Below are positions 33,124 through 45,155 of a stretch of 64,000 nucleotides of DNA, one piece after another. A model generated the notes under the pieces. That model did not search any database and was not told the origin of the DNA. It saw only the letters and a list, made by a program, of their open reading frames with translations. The stretch spans positions 31,081,001 through 31,145,000 of the forward strand of contig CANTUV010000037.1 in NCBI GenBank assembly GCA_947685225.1, read 5' to 3'. The first letter of the stretch is position 1, and the number at the start of each line of letters is the position of its first letter. This DNA is from Garcia nutans (Eukaryota > Streptophyta > Magnoliopsida > Malpighiales > Euphorbiaceae). The position numbers were made by a program, and so were the translations under genes.

Positions 33124-36100
33124 ATTATTTTGGTATCAGAGCTTAGGTTTGAGATTCTCGGCCTAAGTAAAATTAAAAAGAAAAAGTTTTGAAACGCTTA
33201 AAATGAATTAAAAAGAAGAGTTTTGAAAATGAAATTTGTAATACATGCATATGCATTCACACCTAGGTTGGTCTCGGAGGTGGCATTATATGATTTATAG
33301 TATATCTGTGTTATATGAGATGGATGTTAATGTGTGAATGATATGATGTTATGAGAAAATTGTTTTGTTGTAATGTGAGATGTTGAGGCATGATTACTTA
33401 ACTTGCTTGTGAAAAAAGAAATGAATAAAAAAAATATTGATAAGTTTAATGAACGGACCTATCTGTCTCCTGCGGAACCATGCGGACCCATTGGAATGGG
33501 CAACCGAACTTGGACAACCGACCTGGATGGGAAAAGGTATGTTACTGATAATGTTATACGTGCCTATCTGCCTCCTGCGGACCCTTGGGATTGAAGGGAA
33601 ACCGACCTGGTTGGGGAAGGGTACGTATATAAAGTCATAGTTGTTGGCTATAATGATAAATTTAAATGAGTATCATGAATGATATGAATTTATATAAGTC
33701 TAATTGATAATTAAAAATGGAAATTTATGCAAGTAAAGTGAAGTGTTAAATGTGTTGAAGCATAAAGAAGTGAAAAGGAAAATAATATTGAATGAGTTGA
33801 TTAGTAAAGACAAGGTATGATTATTTAAAGTTTGGGGTATATATATAAAGTTAAGGTATTGTTTAAAGGAAAAAGAGATGATATTGGTTATGTAAGAATA
33901 TAAATTGGTATGGTTATTTTAATGTAAACATTGTGAATTCAAGGTTAGAAATGTGAGATGCTTGGATATTGTGAAAGCTCATGGTAATGGTAATAATATG
34001 TGATATTTGAGATTTTTCGAAATGAGCTTAATAATTGGGGAAGAAATATGTGTTGATATTGCTTTATGATATATATATATATCCGAGATGTTTTTAAAGT
34101 TGATTTTAAGAAAAGATGAGTTTGGTAAATTGAAGGTTTAAGCGAAGTAGTAAGTTAAAGTTAAAGTTCTACTAGAAACTGATAAAGATTGATTGGATAT
34201 TGATGGTTTAATGTATATTCAATACCTGAGCCAGGTGAAATGATTAATATTGCACATGAAAGTATTATGAATTAAGTAATGTGATTGATGGTATGAGAAT
34301 TTGTTTTGAAGTAAAAAGAGAAATAGATAAGCAAATGAAAAGGAGCTATTTTAAGTCATTTTATTGAAAAAAAAATGGATATGGAAGTATATTAAATGTT
34401 TTTTTTTAAGATGAAAGTAAAAGAGATGTCACATTGGGAATGTGACCAAGATGGATGTGAAATGTTATTATAGTCAGAATATATATTTGTAGTGTGATTA
34501 AATACTTTTTATCATATTGGAAGAATGAGAATAATAGTATTTAAAAGAAAGTGATAAACACTAAATTTGTAGTGAATGTATGAAAAAGGAAAATAAAAAT
34601 CAGAGCATATAATTAAGTGTATAGGAGCTATTAGGCTCAATGTGTATATTATTAGGTGTAATGTACATATGTATAAATATATGAGTAATATATATATACG
34701 TTGAATGGTAAACAAACGGATATAAAGATGATATATTAAATGCATTTCAAAATAAAGGTGAGAGAGATGTCACCTTAGTAAGGTGACTAAGAATTTGTGA
34801 AGTATTATTATGGTTAGGAAATATATATGTGTTGAGTTGATAAATAATTTAAGTTATGTCAAAAAGGGGTAAGAATGATGTTGATTAAGGAAAAGTAATA
34901 AATGTTAAATTGTGTTAAAGATATGTAAAAGAGGAATTATATATAATTGTATGACTATGTGTATACATGTATGGAAAATGTGGAATGAGCTTTTCGATAT
35001 GAATGTAAATGAAAATGTAAGAAATGTGGAAAGCAAGTCATATTGTGAATGTGACCTAAGTATGTGAATGTGATATAATTATTTGTTTAGTGGTGTGGAG
35101 AATAATAGGGCATGTATCAGTGGATCTATGAGAGAATAGGTTTTAACCTATGTAGAGTTAGATTATGGGATGAAATGGAGAGTGAGAAAGGACTCAAGTA
35201 ACACTAGAAGATGAAATTGTTATGATAATAACTGAGTTAAATTATCATATAATGTTTCCTGGATTAAGGATTTTGTTTGTAGAAATTCTATATGTATAAG
35301 TATATAATAAAAAGGAAAGTATACAAAAAGGAAAGTGTTACAAGAGATAAATTAGAAGTGGAGTAATAAATGGAATTTGTATATGATTAAATGTTGTGTA
35401 TAAAGATGTTATAGATAATATTGTTGATGTGAGTTAGACTAATGATAATCGTATGTTCAAGAGAAAATTTATGGAGATGGAGTTGAAATGTGTTAACTCT
35501 TGGTGTAGTAAAAGTGTGGAGAATGAATATATAATTCTTGTGATACAACTAAATAGTGTAATTAAAAAGTTTGGATACAGAATAATCGAGAAACAGTATT
35601 GATTTATGAGTTACAGGTGTGTGACCATTCATCTCCTATGGCTATATGATTTGGTTAGTATGTGTAGCCGGTTAATTTTAGTATCCATAAATTTGGGACT
35701 GAGACAATATGACTGTAGTACAAATTGGTGAGATTGAAAATTTTGTTTAAGAAGCATAGTTAGAAAGTTATTATAAGATTTGGTGGGAACTATACTAATA
35801 TGATCTGAAGTGATTTGTTATCACAATAATTTGATTGAATATGGATTGGAAGAGATCAAGAAATTGTATATAAGTTTGCCCTAATTGAATTAGATCATAT
35901 ATACATATATGAATATGGTGCAATTTCATGATAAGTTAAATAAATTAATCATTGGATGGAATTGAACAAGATGGGAAAGTGGATATATTGTGTAAGATAA
36001 ATCAATTGATCTGGATTGGATTAAGATTATGAATTATTCTTGAGATTTAATATCTATAGATGTATTAAGAATGTAATTATTTACATGGCAATGTATATGA

Positions 36101-36742
36101 TGTAAAATATTAAAGTGTGAATGGACATGAATGAATGGAGTCATAGTAGTTATAAATCAGGATAAAAAGGGAAAGGATTGGTTATTTATAAAATAAGTTG
36201 AAAGGTAATGTATTAATATGTAAGTTAAGAGAAAAGCATGCTAAAGAGGTAACTCCATTTGTGGAAAATAAGGATCTTGTTATCCATTGAGGGATTGATA
36301 AATGTCTATTTAGACAGTGATTGTAATGATGGGATAATTAATGCTAAGACATAACCAATGATTTTTAAGGTTAAAGTTAAAAGAGTAATCATAAAGAGAT
36401 GAAGGAACAATATATATTAAATATAAAGATTGGATGAAGTATAAGTGTACTATAAAATGATCTGATTCTGGTATAAAGATAGTAATAGGAAGTGTAATAA
36501 GTTCTTTTGAATGTTTGATCAATGAAGTAACAAGATATATAAACCTATAGAATGATGAGTTATGGAATTTAAAGAAGATTGTTGATTCTATAGGAAAGAG
36601 TTGAAGTTATATGATTTGGTGACATAGTAACTTAAACATATAATTAACTTCATATGGAAGTTAAGATAGTATGTTGTTAAGAATCAATTGTTACGATATT
36701 GATAATTTCGAGGATGAAATTTTCTTTTTAGAGGGGGAGAAT
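33124..36742 (+). mobile_element. Element B internal region, non-coding (LARD-like)
   Basis: An initiator-Met PBS (TGGTATCAGAGC, 33131-33142) opens the region. The pre-PPT hairpin (36704-36721) and AGAGGGGGAGAA close it. In between are 3.6 kb of AT-rich DNA with no ORF over about 80 codons and no similarity noticed to gag or pol. This fits a large retrotransposon derivative: complete cis-signals, no proteins. PBS, hairpin and PPT match those of A, C and D, so those elements' enzymes could mobilise it. A diverged direct duplication with CCTATCTGYCTCCTGCGGA at about 33459 and 33562 makes the small ORFs at 33403-33640. Confidence 0.85.
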
Positions 36743-39452
36743 TGTAATATCCCTAAGTGTGCTTAGAAGTTATGATAATGTTGTTATTATTGAATTGAGT
36801 GTGTGATTGATAAGTGGTAATTATGTTGTTTGAAGAAAAGCATTGTGTAGAGTGAAGTGTATATGTTGTGTATATGGTCATATATATATAATATAAGTTG
36901 GTCAAAGGGCTTGGTCAAGGGAAGAGGATATTTTATTTGTGATTGTGAAATTACCAACATGGGCTTGTAAAAGATAAAGGTTTAGTTATATGGTTGAGGG
37001 TAGTTTAGTAATTTTCTTTTGGAAGGGTATTTAATGCCTATTGACTTTGTGTTTTCTTCATCATTTCTTCTTCTTCTTGTTGTTGATGGCCGGCTCACTC
37101 AAAGACAAAGGAAAGCAAGAGAGCAAGTGATGATTTTGGAATTTTAAGCTCAAAAGTGAAGGAAGATCTCAAGTATACAAGTTGGAATTTCAAGAATTTC
37201 ATGATTTTAGTAAGTTTTCTCTTGTTTGCCTTTGTTATTTTTGAAGATGTGTGTGAGTTGAGTTAGGGTTATTGATAGTATGATTAAGTGTGTTGATGAT
37301 TTGTTGATTAAAGTTGAAATTGATTTTAAAATAAGAAGTTAAATTGGTGTTGGTGATGGAAGAGTAAGAGTTGTGTTTAGTGAATATTTTTCTGTTTTAC
37401 AATTATTAAAGGCTGTGACTTGTATGATTTTTAATTAATTATAGAAAAATGTTCTTGAAGTGAATTTTTGATATGTTGTGCCTCTATGAGTCTAGAATGA
37501 CTGAAAAATATGTTGATTCGATTTTGGAATGGTTATGAGTTTAGAAAGATTATTTTTATTAGACCTGTTCCAGCAGGTACCTTAACTGAGACAGCTATAT
37601 TTCGGGATTTTTAATAAAATGTAGAAAAATCATATCCAATTGAATTTTGGATATGTTGTTTCTTAGTGAGTCTAGTATTTGAGAAAAATAATTTGGAACC
37701 ACGTTGATTGAATTTGATTTATGGAATTCACAAAGTTCAGAACTGCTGCCAGGATGCAGGGCAATTGGGGCAGTCTAGTTAGGTGAACTATTTAACCAAG
37801 ATTTTGTGTTCAGTTTGATCTGAAATTTTAAAGGAATGATTTTAAGATACAAAATTAAATTCTGTAAAAATTTTAGAATTTTTATTCAAGTAGATTATTT
37901 TATACAATTTTTCAAAATAAGGATAAAATGGAGTCTAAAACCAGAATGTACTATTCATATGGTCATTTTGCTTATATTCCTTTTGGATTAGGTTGTGAAG
38001 AGGTTGAATTGCCCTAATTTGTGAAGTGAAGAACTATTGAGTGGAGAAGAGTTTAGAGTGGTGTGAAATGTTATTAAGGTAAGTACCAATGTTGTATGAT
38101 TGCATTGTTAATGCATATCACTAATGTATTTTGATGTGTTTATATCATTAATGATATGTATATCTATAATTGTGTTATGGGAAAATGAAAGATGTGAATG
38201 ATTTGATGAATATTAATGTATGAGAATACAATTGATTGAGTATAATTAAATAATGTTAGGTAAATTATTACATAGTTAATCTAATGTGACTTGTATAGTG
38301 TGAAAGAGAAGAGGATCATTCAACAAGGTATGAGCTATGCAAATTTATTATGATAAACACTTTTATGAAGAATTACTTTAATGTACTTTGTAATGTTATA
38401 GCAATGATGCTATATGTATAATGTGAATCATGTGATTGAATAATGATATGTTCATTTGGTTAATGTAATTGATGTTGAGTATTATAATGATGATGCACAT
38501 GATACTATATGAACAATACTATGTTTTGTGTATTATGAATCTTGTGAATTGTATTGTGCTTTATGAATAAGGTACTTTGTAATGTTATAGCAATGATGTT
38601 ATATGTATCATATGGATTGAGATATGATATGTTGTGAAGCCATTGTAATTGGCCATGATGATTCAAATGTGAGATGAAGCCATTGTGATTGGCTATGATG
38701 ATCTAATTGAAAGAAATAAGGCATGTTTGCCTAGATGATAATGAACATTGAGATTGAAATTGATAATGAAACAATAAGTGAAATATGTGTTTAATGTGTT
38801 ATTCAGTCTTCAGAGTTCTGGGTTTGGAGGCATGCCTATAAAATGAAAAAGGTAACAGTCTTGCCGGGTTGAGGATCTCTTCAAATTGAGTTGAATTGAG
38901 GTCCAAGAGACTGGGTCTGTTACACTATGAGAATTGTGAATATGAAATATATGATTGGTAACAGTCTTGCCGGGTTGAGGATCTCCTCATGATGAGTTGA
39001 TGGTCCAAGAGACTGGGTCTGTTACACTATCCATGGATAGAAATATTGATATATGATGCCTACGGGCTTGATGATTATGATTATAGACCAAAGCAGTAAC
39101 TCTGAACTCTGAATAACATAGTGGTGTCTGTTGGGCCCGAGTCTGTCTTTGTTGTCAATGTGATATACAAATGATGAAAGAAATGGATAATGAAATCTTT
39201 GGTATACTTAATTGGACATGTGATTGATGATATGTAATATGTGCGTTGAAATATTGATTATGAGCACTAGTGATGAATCATTAATGTTGAATTGTGAATA
39301 AAGAAATGTTATGATTGGTATGATGTATAATGTGTGTATTAGCATTGATTGTGAATTCAATTGATGAATTGTGGTTGATGACAATGATTGTCTTAATTGG
39401 AAATGTGACTTATGATTAGTATGATGTATAATGTGTGTATTGAGATGTTGAT
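36743..39452 (+). repeat. Right LTR of element B, first part (split by array D)
   Basis: Matches 29880-32594 closely; few single-base differences were seen. It includes the GTAAGT donors and the 87-bp candidate mini-exon (37992-38078). It is interrupted after the TTGAT target copy (39448-39452). With 56877-57410 the LTR totals 3,244 bp, identical in length to the left LTR. Confidence 0.93.
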
Positions 39453-39895
39453 TGTAACACCCCCACATCCAATGCACACACACTACAACCACAACAATGT
39501 AGCATAAGTGCACCAAACATAGGGATGCTACGATTTTCTTCAACATTCAAAACATTTAAATAGATACAATACTATTATCATTATATATTATAGGAAAGTA
39601 GATCATTTACTTTTAAAATAAAACACATTAGATATATATATATATACATACATATAGTTATTACACAGCGGAAGTCTTAAAATATTTACATATTTACATA
39701 TTTGAAAACACTTAATTCCATATTTACAAATATACATATATGTACATTTAATCAATACTTTACAAAATATAAAAGAGTTATACATGATTGGCAAGTTTTC
39801 TTTGATCTTTAAGTCTCCAAAATCAACTCTTCACTGTCTACCCTCGGTCGATTTCGAAGAGCTTTCGGGATCAACTCTATCAACTCTATTACCTG

Positions 39896-39932
39896 CGCGA
39901 TTAAACACTATCGCGCTAAGCCAACGGCTTAA
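39896..39932 (-). other. Two-hairpin module of LTR D1
   Basis: On the minus strand, TTAAGCC-GTT-GGCTTAG is followed by CGCGAT-(8 nt)-ATCGCG and CAGGT. Further copies are at about 47312-47348 (D2) and 54733-54769 (D3). D3 reads CTAAGTC, which still pairs with GGCTTAG through G-T. Confidence 0.65.
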
Positions 39933-40934
39933 TAAGATAATTATGCTAATGTTATGCTTTAATGCAATGCAGTACCAATTCTCAATCCATATTATGCATG
40001 TAACATCATATATGCCAAGTTGATAACATAGCTTTCCATTTTATAACTCAACATTTATATATATATAGGCATATCATACTTCACATCTTATCATAGACCT
40101 CATTTATATTCATTTAATCATTCATCATCAACAATAAGCTAAGGCAAGCATCATTCATGACTCACATTAACCATAGACAAGCATGGGCCCAAGACACACT
40201 AATATGCCATTCAATTTTCAGAGTTAATGTTTTGGTTCTATCATCACATTTATCAATATCATATACCCAACTAGGCTTCAAGGATTAGGTTCAACCAAGC
40301 TTCAAGGGGAGCAAAGCATGCTAAGCTTCAACCCAACTTGGCTTCAAGAACCAACCCAACCTAGCTTCAAGGGTGGTAACATCTCAATTAGGCTTCAAGG
40401 ATTCAATCCAACCTAACTTCAAGAGATTGTTACACTTACTAGGCATGCCACCAACAACAAACTCTGAAAATAGAATAACACATTAGCCACACAATTCATT
40501 TATTATTCAATTATCATTTCCATTTCCAATTATCATCAACATTTAGGCATACATGCCTTCTTTCTCTCAATATCATCATCATAGCCAATAACAATGGCTT
40601 TGTATCACATTTCACATTTCAATTCATATTATGCATAAAGCATCATTGATATCACATCTTTGATATAACATTTCAAGGTACATTACTCATAAAACACATT
40701 ACCTTTCACAATGCATAACATAACCTTGTTTAAATCTCAACAATGCAATTAGGGCAAAGAACAATTTATATGATTCATAGCTTTAGGATCTTTCATATGC
40801 ATTTGATTAGCTCATTCATAGTTTAAAGTATGTTTAGAGTGTTTAAGTTTAGGTTTAGGAACCAACCTACCTTTGAAGAACCAAAACATTGCAACTAGGT
40901 CAAGGAAAACAAAACTTACCTAACCCATATGAGA

Positions 40935-41170
40935 AACACGGGCAGCACACATGAGGGACACGGCCAAGCTTGTGGCCGTGTCTCTCAACTCAATTGGACA
41001 GTAGGCAACACGGGTATGTGACACGGCCAAGCTTGTGGCCGTGTCACTCAAACCAAAACTCACAGTAGTGAACACAGGCACTAGACACGGCCGTGTCTCT
41101 CAAAACCAATTCAACACGCCCAAAACTTTCATGACTTGGCCGTGTCTCTCCTTTGCTTTTGGCCGTGTCA
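40935..41170 (-). repeat. GACACGGCC array in LTR D1
   Basis: GGACACGGCCAAGCTTGTGG continuing to CCGTGTC is an inverted unit present twice, plus GACACGGCCGTGTC and further GGCCGTGTC sites. Equivalent arrays lie at 48351-48586 (D2) and 55771-56007 (D3). Confidence 0.75.
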
Positions 41171-42013
41171 CCCAAGCCAAACCCTAACCATCTTCAACCC
41201 TCTTTCAATTGCACTCAATCACAATATACACCATACAACATATTTCAAATGAACATAAACAATGTTCTAAACACATATTCATCATAAGAATCACCTCATA
41301 ACACATTAATATTACACTTAAACACAAATCATCTCAAAACCCTAAAATCACCATCTTTCAAAATCAACATCCACCACTTCCAACAACAACACCTATTTAA
41401 ACTCTTAACTTAAAACCAATTCAACACTTGAGAATACAACACAAACACATCTAATCATCAAACCAACAAATCACAAATCACCCTAATCATAACTTCAACA
41501 CTACTACCAAAATAAGTAAAGGAAACAAAAGAATACTTACCTTAGATGAAGAAATTCCACAATTCTTTCACCAAAGCTCTCAATTCCTTCTTCAATTTGA
41601 TCTTAGTATCAAGAACACTTCTCCTTCCCTTTTGCTAATGGAGAGCCGGCCACCTCTTGAAAGAAAGAAGAAAAGATGATGAAGAATCACAAAGTCAAAC
41701 TTCATTAAATACCCATCTAAAGGAAAATTACTATAATGCCCTCATACATATCTTAATTCCCTTTGTTATCTCTTGCCCCTTTTGGTAATTTCACATGCCC
41801 TAAAAAATATCTCCTCTTGCCTTGACCAACTCTTTTGACCAATGTATATGTTATATATATCACAATATACACAACATATAAACTTGTCTCTAAACCCTAA
41901 ATTCTTTCCCAAAACACTTATACTTTTCTTTTCTCAATTTAAACCAACAATACAACAACAACAACAACAACAACAACATGCAAAACTTCTAGGGCATAAA
42001 TGAGGATATTACA

Positions 42014-42052
42014 ATTCTCCCCCTCTAAAAAGAAATTTCGTCCTCGAAATTA
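42014..42052 (-). other. PPT and pre-PPT hairpin, array D copy 1
   Basis: On the minus strand the AATTTCG-AGGA-CGAAATT hairpin (42034-42051) precedes the AGAGGGGGAGAA PPT next to LTR D1. The same unit in copy 2 is at 49433-49471. Confidence 0.85.
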
Positions 42053-42059
42053 CCTGAAA

Positions 42060-45000
42060 TCAATTCTGAAACAACTGAGGATATTGCTCTCGCATAGTCT
42101 GCTCACTTTCCCAAGTTGCTTCTTCTTTTGCATGATTCTTCCAAAGAATCTTCACCAATGGCACTCTCTTGTTCCTCAATTCTTTCACTTCCCGTGCCAA
42201 GATAGCAACTGGTTCCTCTTCAAATGTCAAATCTGGGCTCACTTCGATAGATTCAAATGGCAACACATGAGATGGATCCGACCTGTACCTCCTCAACATA
42301 GATACATGGAACACATTATGAATACGATCCAACTCAGGTGGCAAAGCAAGTCTATACGCCACTGGCCCAACTCTTTCTAACACTTTATACGGTCCGATGA
42401 AACGAGGACTCAATTTCCCTTTCCGACCAAACCTCAAAATCTTCTTCCAAGGAGATACCTTCAAAAATACCTTATCCCCAACATCAAACTGAATGTCTCT
42501 CCTCTTCAGATCTGCATAGGACTTCTGTCGGTCTGAAGCTGCTTTTAACCTGCCCCGAATCAACTTCACTTTCTCTTCAGTTTCTTTAATCAAATCAGGT
42601 CCAATTAACTTACTTTCCCCAAGTTCATTCCAACACAGCGGTGTCCTACACCGTCTACCATACAGTGCTTCGAATGGTGCCATACCAATGCTGGATTTGT
42701 GACTGTTGTTATAAGCAAACTCTACAAGAGGTAAGAATCTATCCCAACTTCCAGTGAAATCGATGACACAGCTTCTCAACATATCCTCAATGATCTGTAT
42801 CACCCTCTCAGACTGTCCATCCGTCTGTGGATGAAAAGCAGTGCTGAAATGCAGTCGAGAACCCAAAGCACTATGCAAACTCTTCCAAAATCTCGAAGTA
42901 AACCTGGGATCTCGATCAGACACTAAAGAAGTTGGAACACCATGCAATCTCACAATCTCATGGATGTACAGCTCAGCCAACCTCTCCAAAGAGTAATCCA
43001 TCCGAATCGGAAGGAAATGAGTTGTCTTAGTCAATCTATCCACAATCACCCATATGGCATCATGTTTCCTTTGTGTCAAAGGCAATCCAGACACAAAGTC
43101 CATTGTCACTCTTTCCCACTTCCATTCTGGCACTGACAACGGTTGAAGCAACCCAGTGGGAACTTGATGCTCTGCTTTAACCTTCTGACAAGTGAGACAT
43201 TTAGATACAAATTCAGCAATGTCTCTCTTCAACCCAATCCACCAGTAATGTTGTCTCAAGTCATGATACATCTTTGTATTGCCCGGATGCATAGCAAACA
43301 CTGACTGATGTGCTTCTTCCAAAATGATCCTTTTCAAATCAGCATCATCGGGTACACACAATCTGTTTTTAAACCAGAGGCTTCCATCACTTTTCACAAC
43401 AAAATCTCTACTCTTTCCATTCTGACAATCTGACATAATCTTTTGAATCTTCTTATCAGCCAACTGAGCCTCTTTAATCTGATCCAACAAAACTGGTTTC
43501 ACATGCAACTGTGCTAACAATGCACCATCAACACAAGGTACAAAACTAGCACACAATGCTCTCAACTCAACAAGCAACGAGAGCGAGTAAAAAGTTAAAC
43601 CAGCTAAAGACTTTCGACTCAAGGCATCAGCAACAACATTTGCTTTACCTGGATGATAATCTATCAAGCAGTCGTAATCTTTAATCAATTCTAACCATCT
43701 CCTCTGGCGAAGATTGAGTTCCTTCTGAACTCCCAAATATTTCAAACTCTTGTGATCAGTGTAGATAAAACACTTCTCCCCAAACAGATAGTGACGCCAA
43801 ATTTTCAATGCAAATACAATGGCTGCTAACTCCAAATCATGTGTAGGATAATTAAGCTCATGCGATTTCAACTGTCTAGATGCATAAGCTATCACTTTAC
43901 CTTCTTGCATCAGCACACACCCCAAACCTCTATGTGAAGCATCACTGAAGATCACATATGGTTTGCCTTCAATAGGTAAAGTAAGAACAGGAGCTTGAGT
44001 CAACATATCTCTCAACTGCTCAAAGCTCGCCTGACACTGATCAGTCCACACAAATTTAACTCCCTTACGAAGTAATCTGGTGAGTGGAGTAGCTATCAAA
44101 GAAAACCCTTTCACAAACCGCCGGTAATAGCCTGCCAAACCCAGAAAACTTCTAATCTCAGTCACAGACTTGGGTGGACTCCAATTCAGAATAGCTTCAA
44201 CTTTGCTCGGATCAACTCTAATACCCTCTGCTGAAACTATATGTCCAAGAAAAGCTACTTGATCCAACCAAAACTCACACTTCGACAATTTGGCAAATAA
44301 TTGCTTCTCTCTCAAAATCTGCAACACAATCCGCAGATGCTTATCATGTTCCTCTTCATTCCTCGAATACACCAGAATATCATCGATGAAGACCACTACA
44401 AACTGATCCAAATAGGGCCTAAACACCCTGTTCATCAAATCCATGAAAGCTGCAGGTGCATTCGTTAGACCAAAAGGCATAACTAAAAATTTGTAATGCC
44501 CATACCTGGTCCGAAATGCGGTCTTCGGAACATCCTCAGCTCTGACTCTCAGCTGATGGTACCCCGATCTCAGATCAATCTTAGAGAATACTGATGCTCC
44601 CTTCAACTGATCAAAGAGATCATCGATTCTAGGCAAAGGATACTTATTTTTAATGGTCACCTTGTTCAATTGCCTATAATCGATGCACAACCTCATAGTA
44701 CCATCTTTCTTCTTTACAAATAACACAGGAGCTCCCCAAGGAGAAACACTGGGGTGAATGAATCCTTTATCTAACAGCTCCTGTAATTGTATTTTCAACT
44801 CCCTCAATTCTGCTGGTGCCATTCTGTAAGGAGTAATAGAGATAGGAGTGGTACCAGGCAACAATTCAATACCAAACTCCACCTCTCTCTCAGGAGGCAA
44901 TCCTGGCAGCTCCTCTGGAAATACATCTGGGAACTCTGCAACTGTGGCAATGTTATCAATAGGAGAACCCTTCACTCTAGTATCTACCACATGAGCAAGA

Positions 45001-45146
45001 TAGGCTTCACACCCTTTCCTAATCAACCTCCTAGCTGCAACAGCTGAAACAAATAAGGAGGCTAGCTGTCCTTGCTCATTAGATACTATCACCTCCCTAC
45101 CATCACCAGTTCTCAAAGAAACAATTTTCTTTTTACAATCCACCAC
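42060..45146 (-). pseudogene. Array D copy 1: reverse transcriptase, RNase H, integrase, chromodomain
   Basis: A 1,028-residue open stretch, uninterrupted from the protease end to the chromodomain. Reverse transcriptase spans about residues 85-310 with VVFIDDILVYS at 251-261. RNase H starts at the FSDASH aspartate near 402 and includes YTDHKSLKYL. The integrase zinc domain has H613, H620, C650 and C653. Catalytic residues are D683 (MDFVSGLP), the SDRDP aspartate near 744 and a glutamate in the APFEALYGRR region. A GPY/F-like segment and chromodomain (ILWKNHAKEEATWE) end the protein. The first M is internal: the reading continues upstream in frame to gag through a TGA at 45153-45155. All pol motifs look intact, so only that stop marks it as defective. 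Confidence 0.92.
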
Positions 45147-45155
45147 AGCTCCATG

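Larger units (their letters stand above)
39453..42013 (-). repeat. LTR D1 (2,561 bp; the 3' LTR end of array D on the minus strand)
   Basis: TGTAACACC...ATATTACA on the plus strand. It contains the two-hairpin module (39896-39932), CTTGAAGC-type repeats (about 40270-40430), a GACACGGCC array (40935-41170), GTAAGT donors on the minus strand at 41540-41535 and 40919-40914, TTGAC sites (41822-41839) with the AT palindrome (about 41844-41882), and a CAA microsatellite (about 41950-41977), the shortest of the three LTRs. Confidence 0.93.

Noticed and set aside
33403..33640. ORFs with repeated Cys/Pro-rich segments in B
   Set aside because: Produced by a noncoding direct duplication; overlapping frames and no codon conservation between units.
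42060..45155. In-frame TGA between protease and RT of D as programmed readthrough
   Set aside because: Present in both copies, but explained by duplication; A and other elements have a sense codon there and no readthrough context was recognised.
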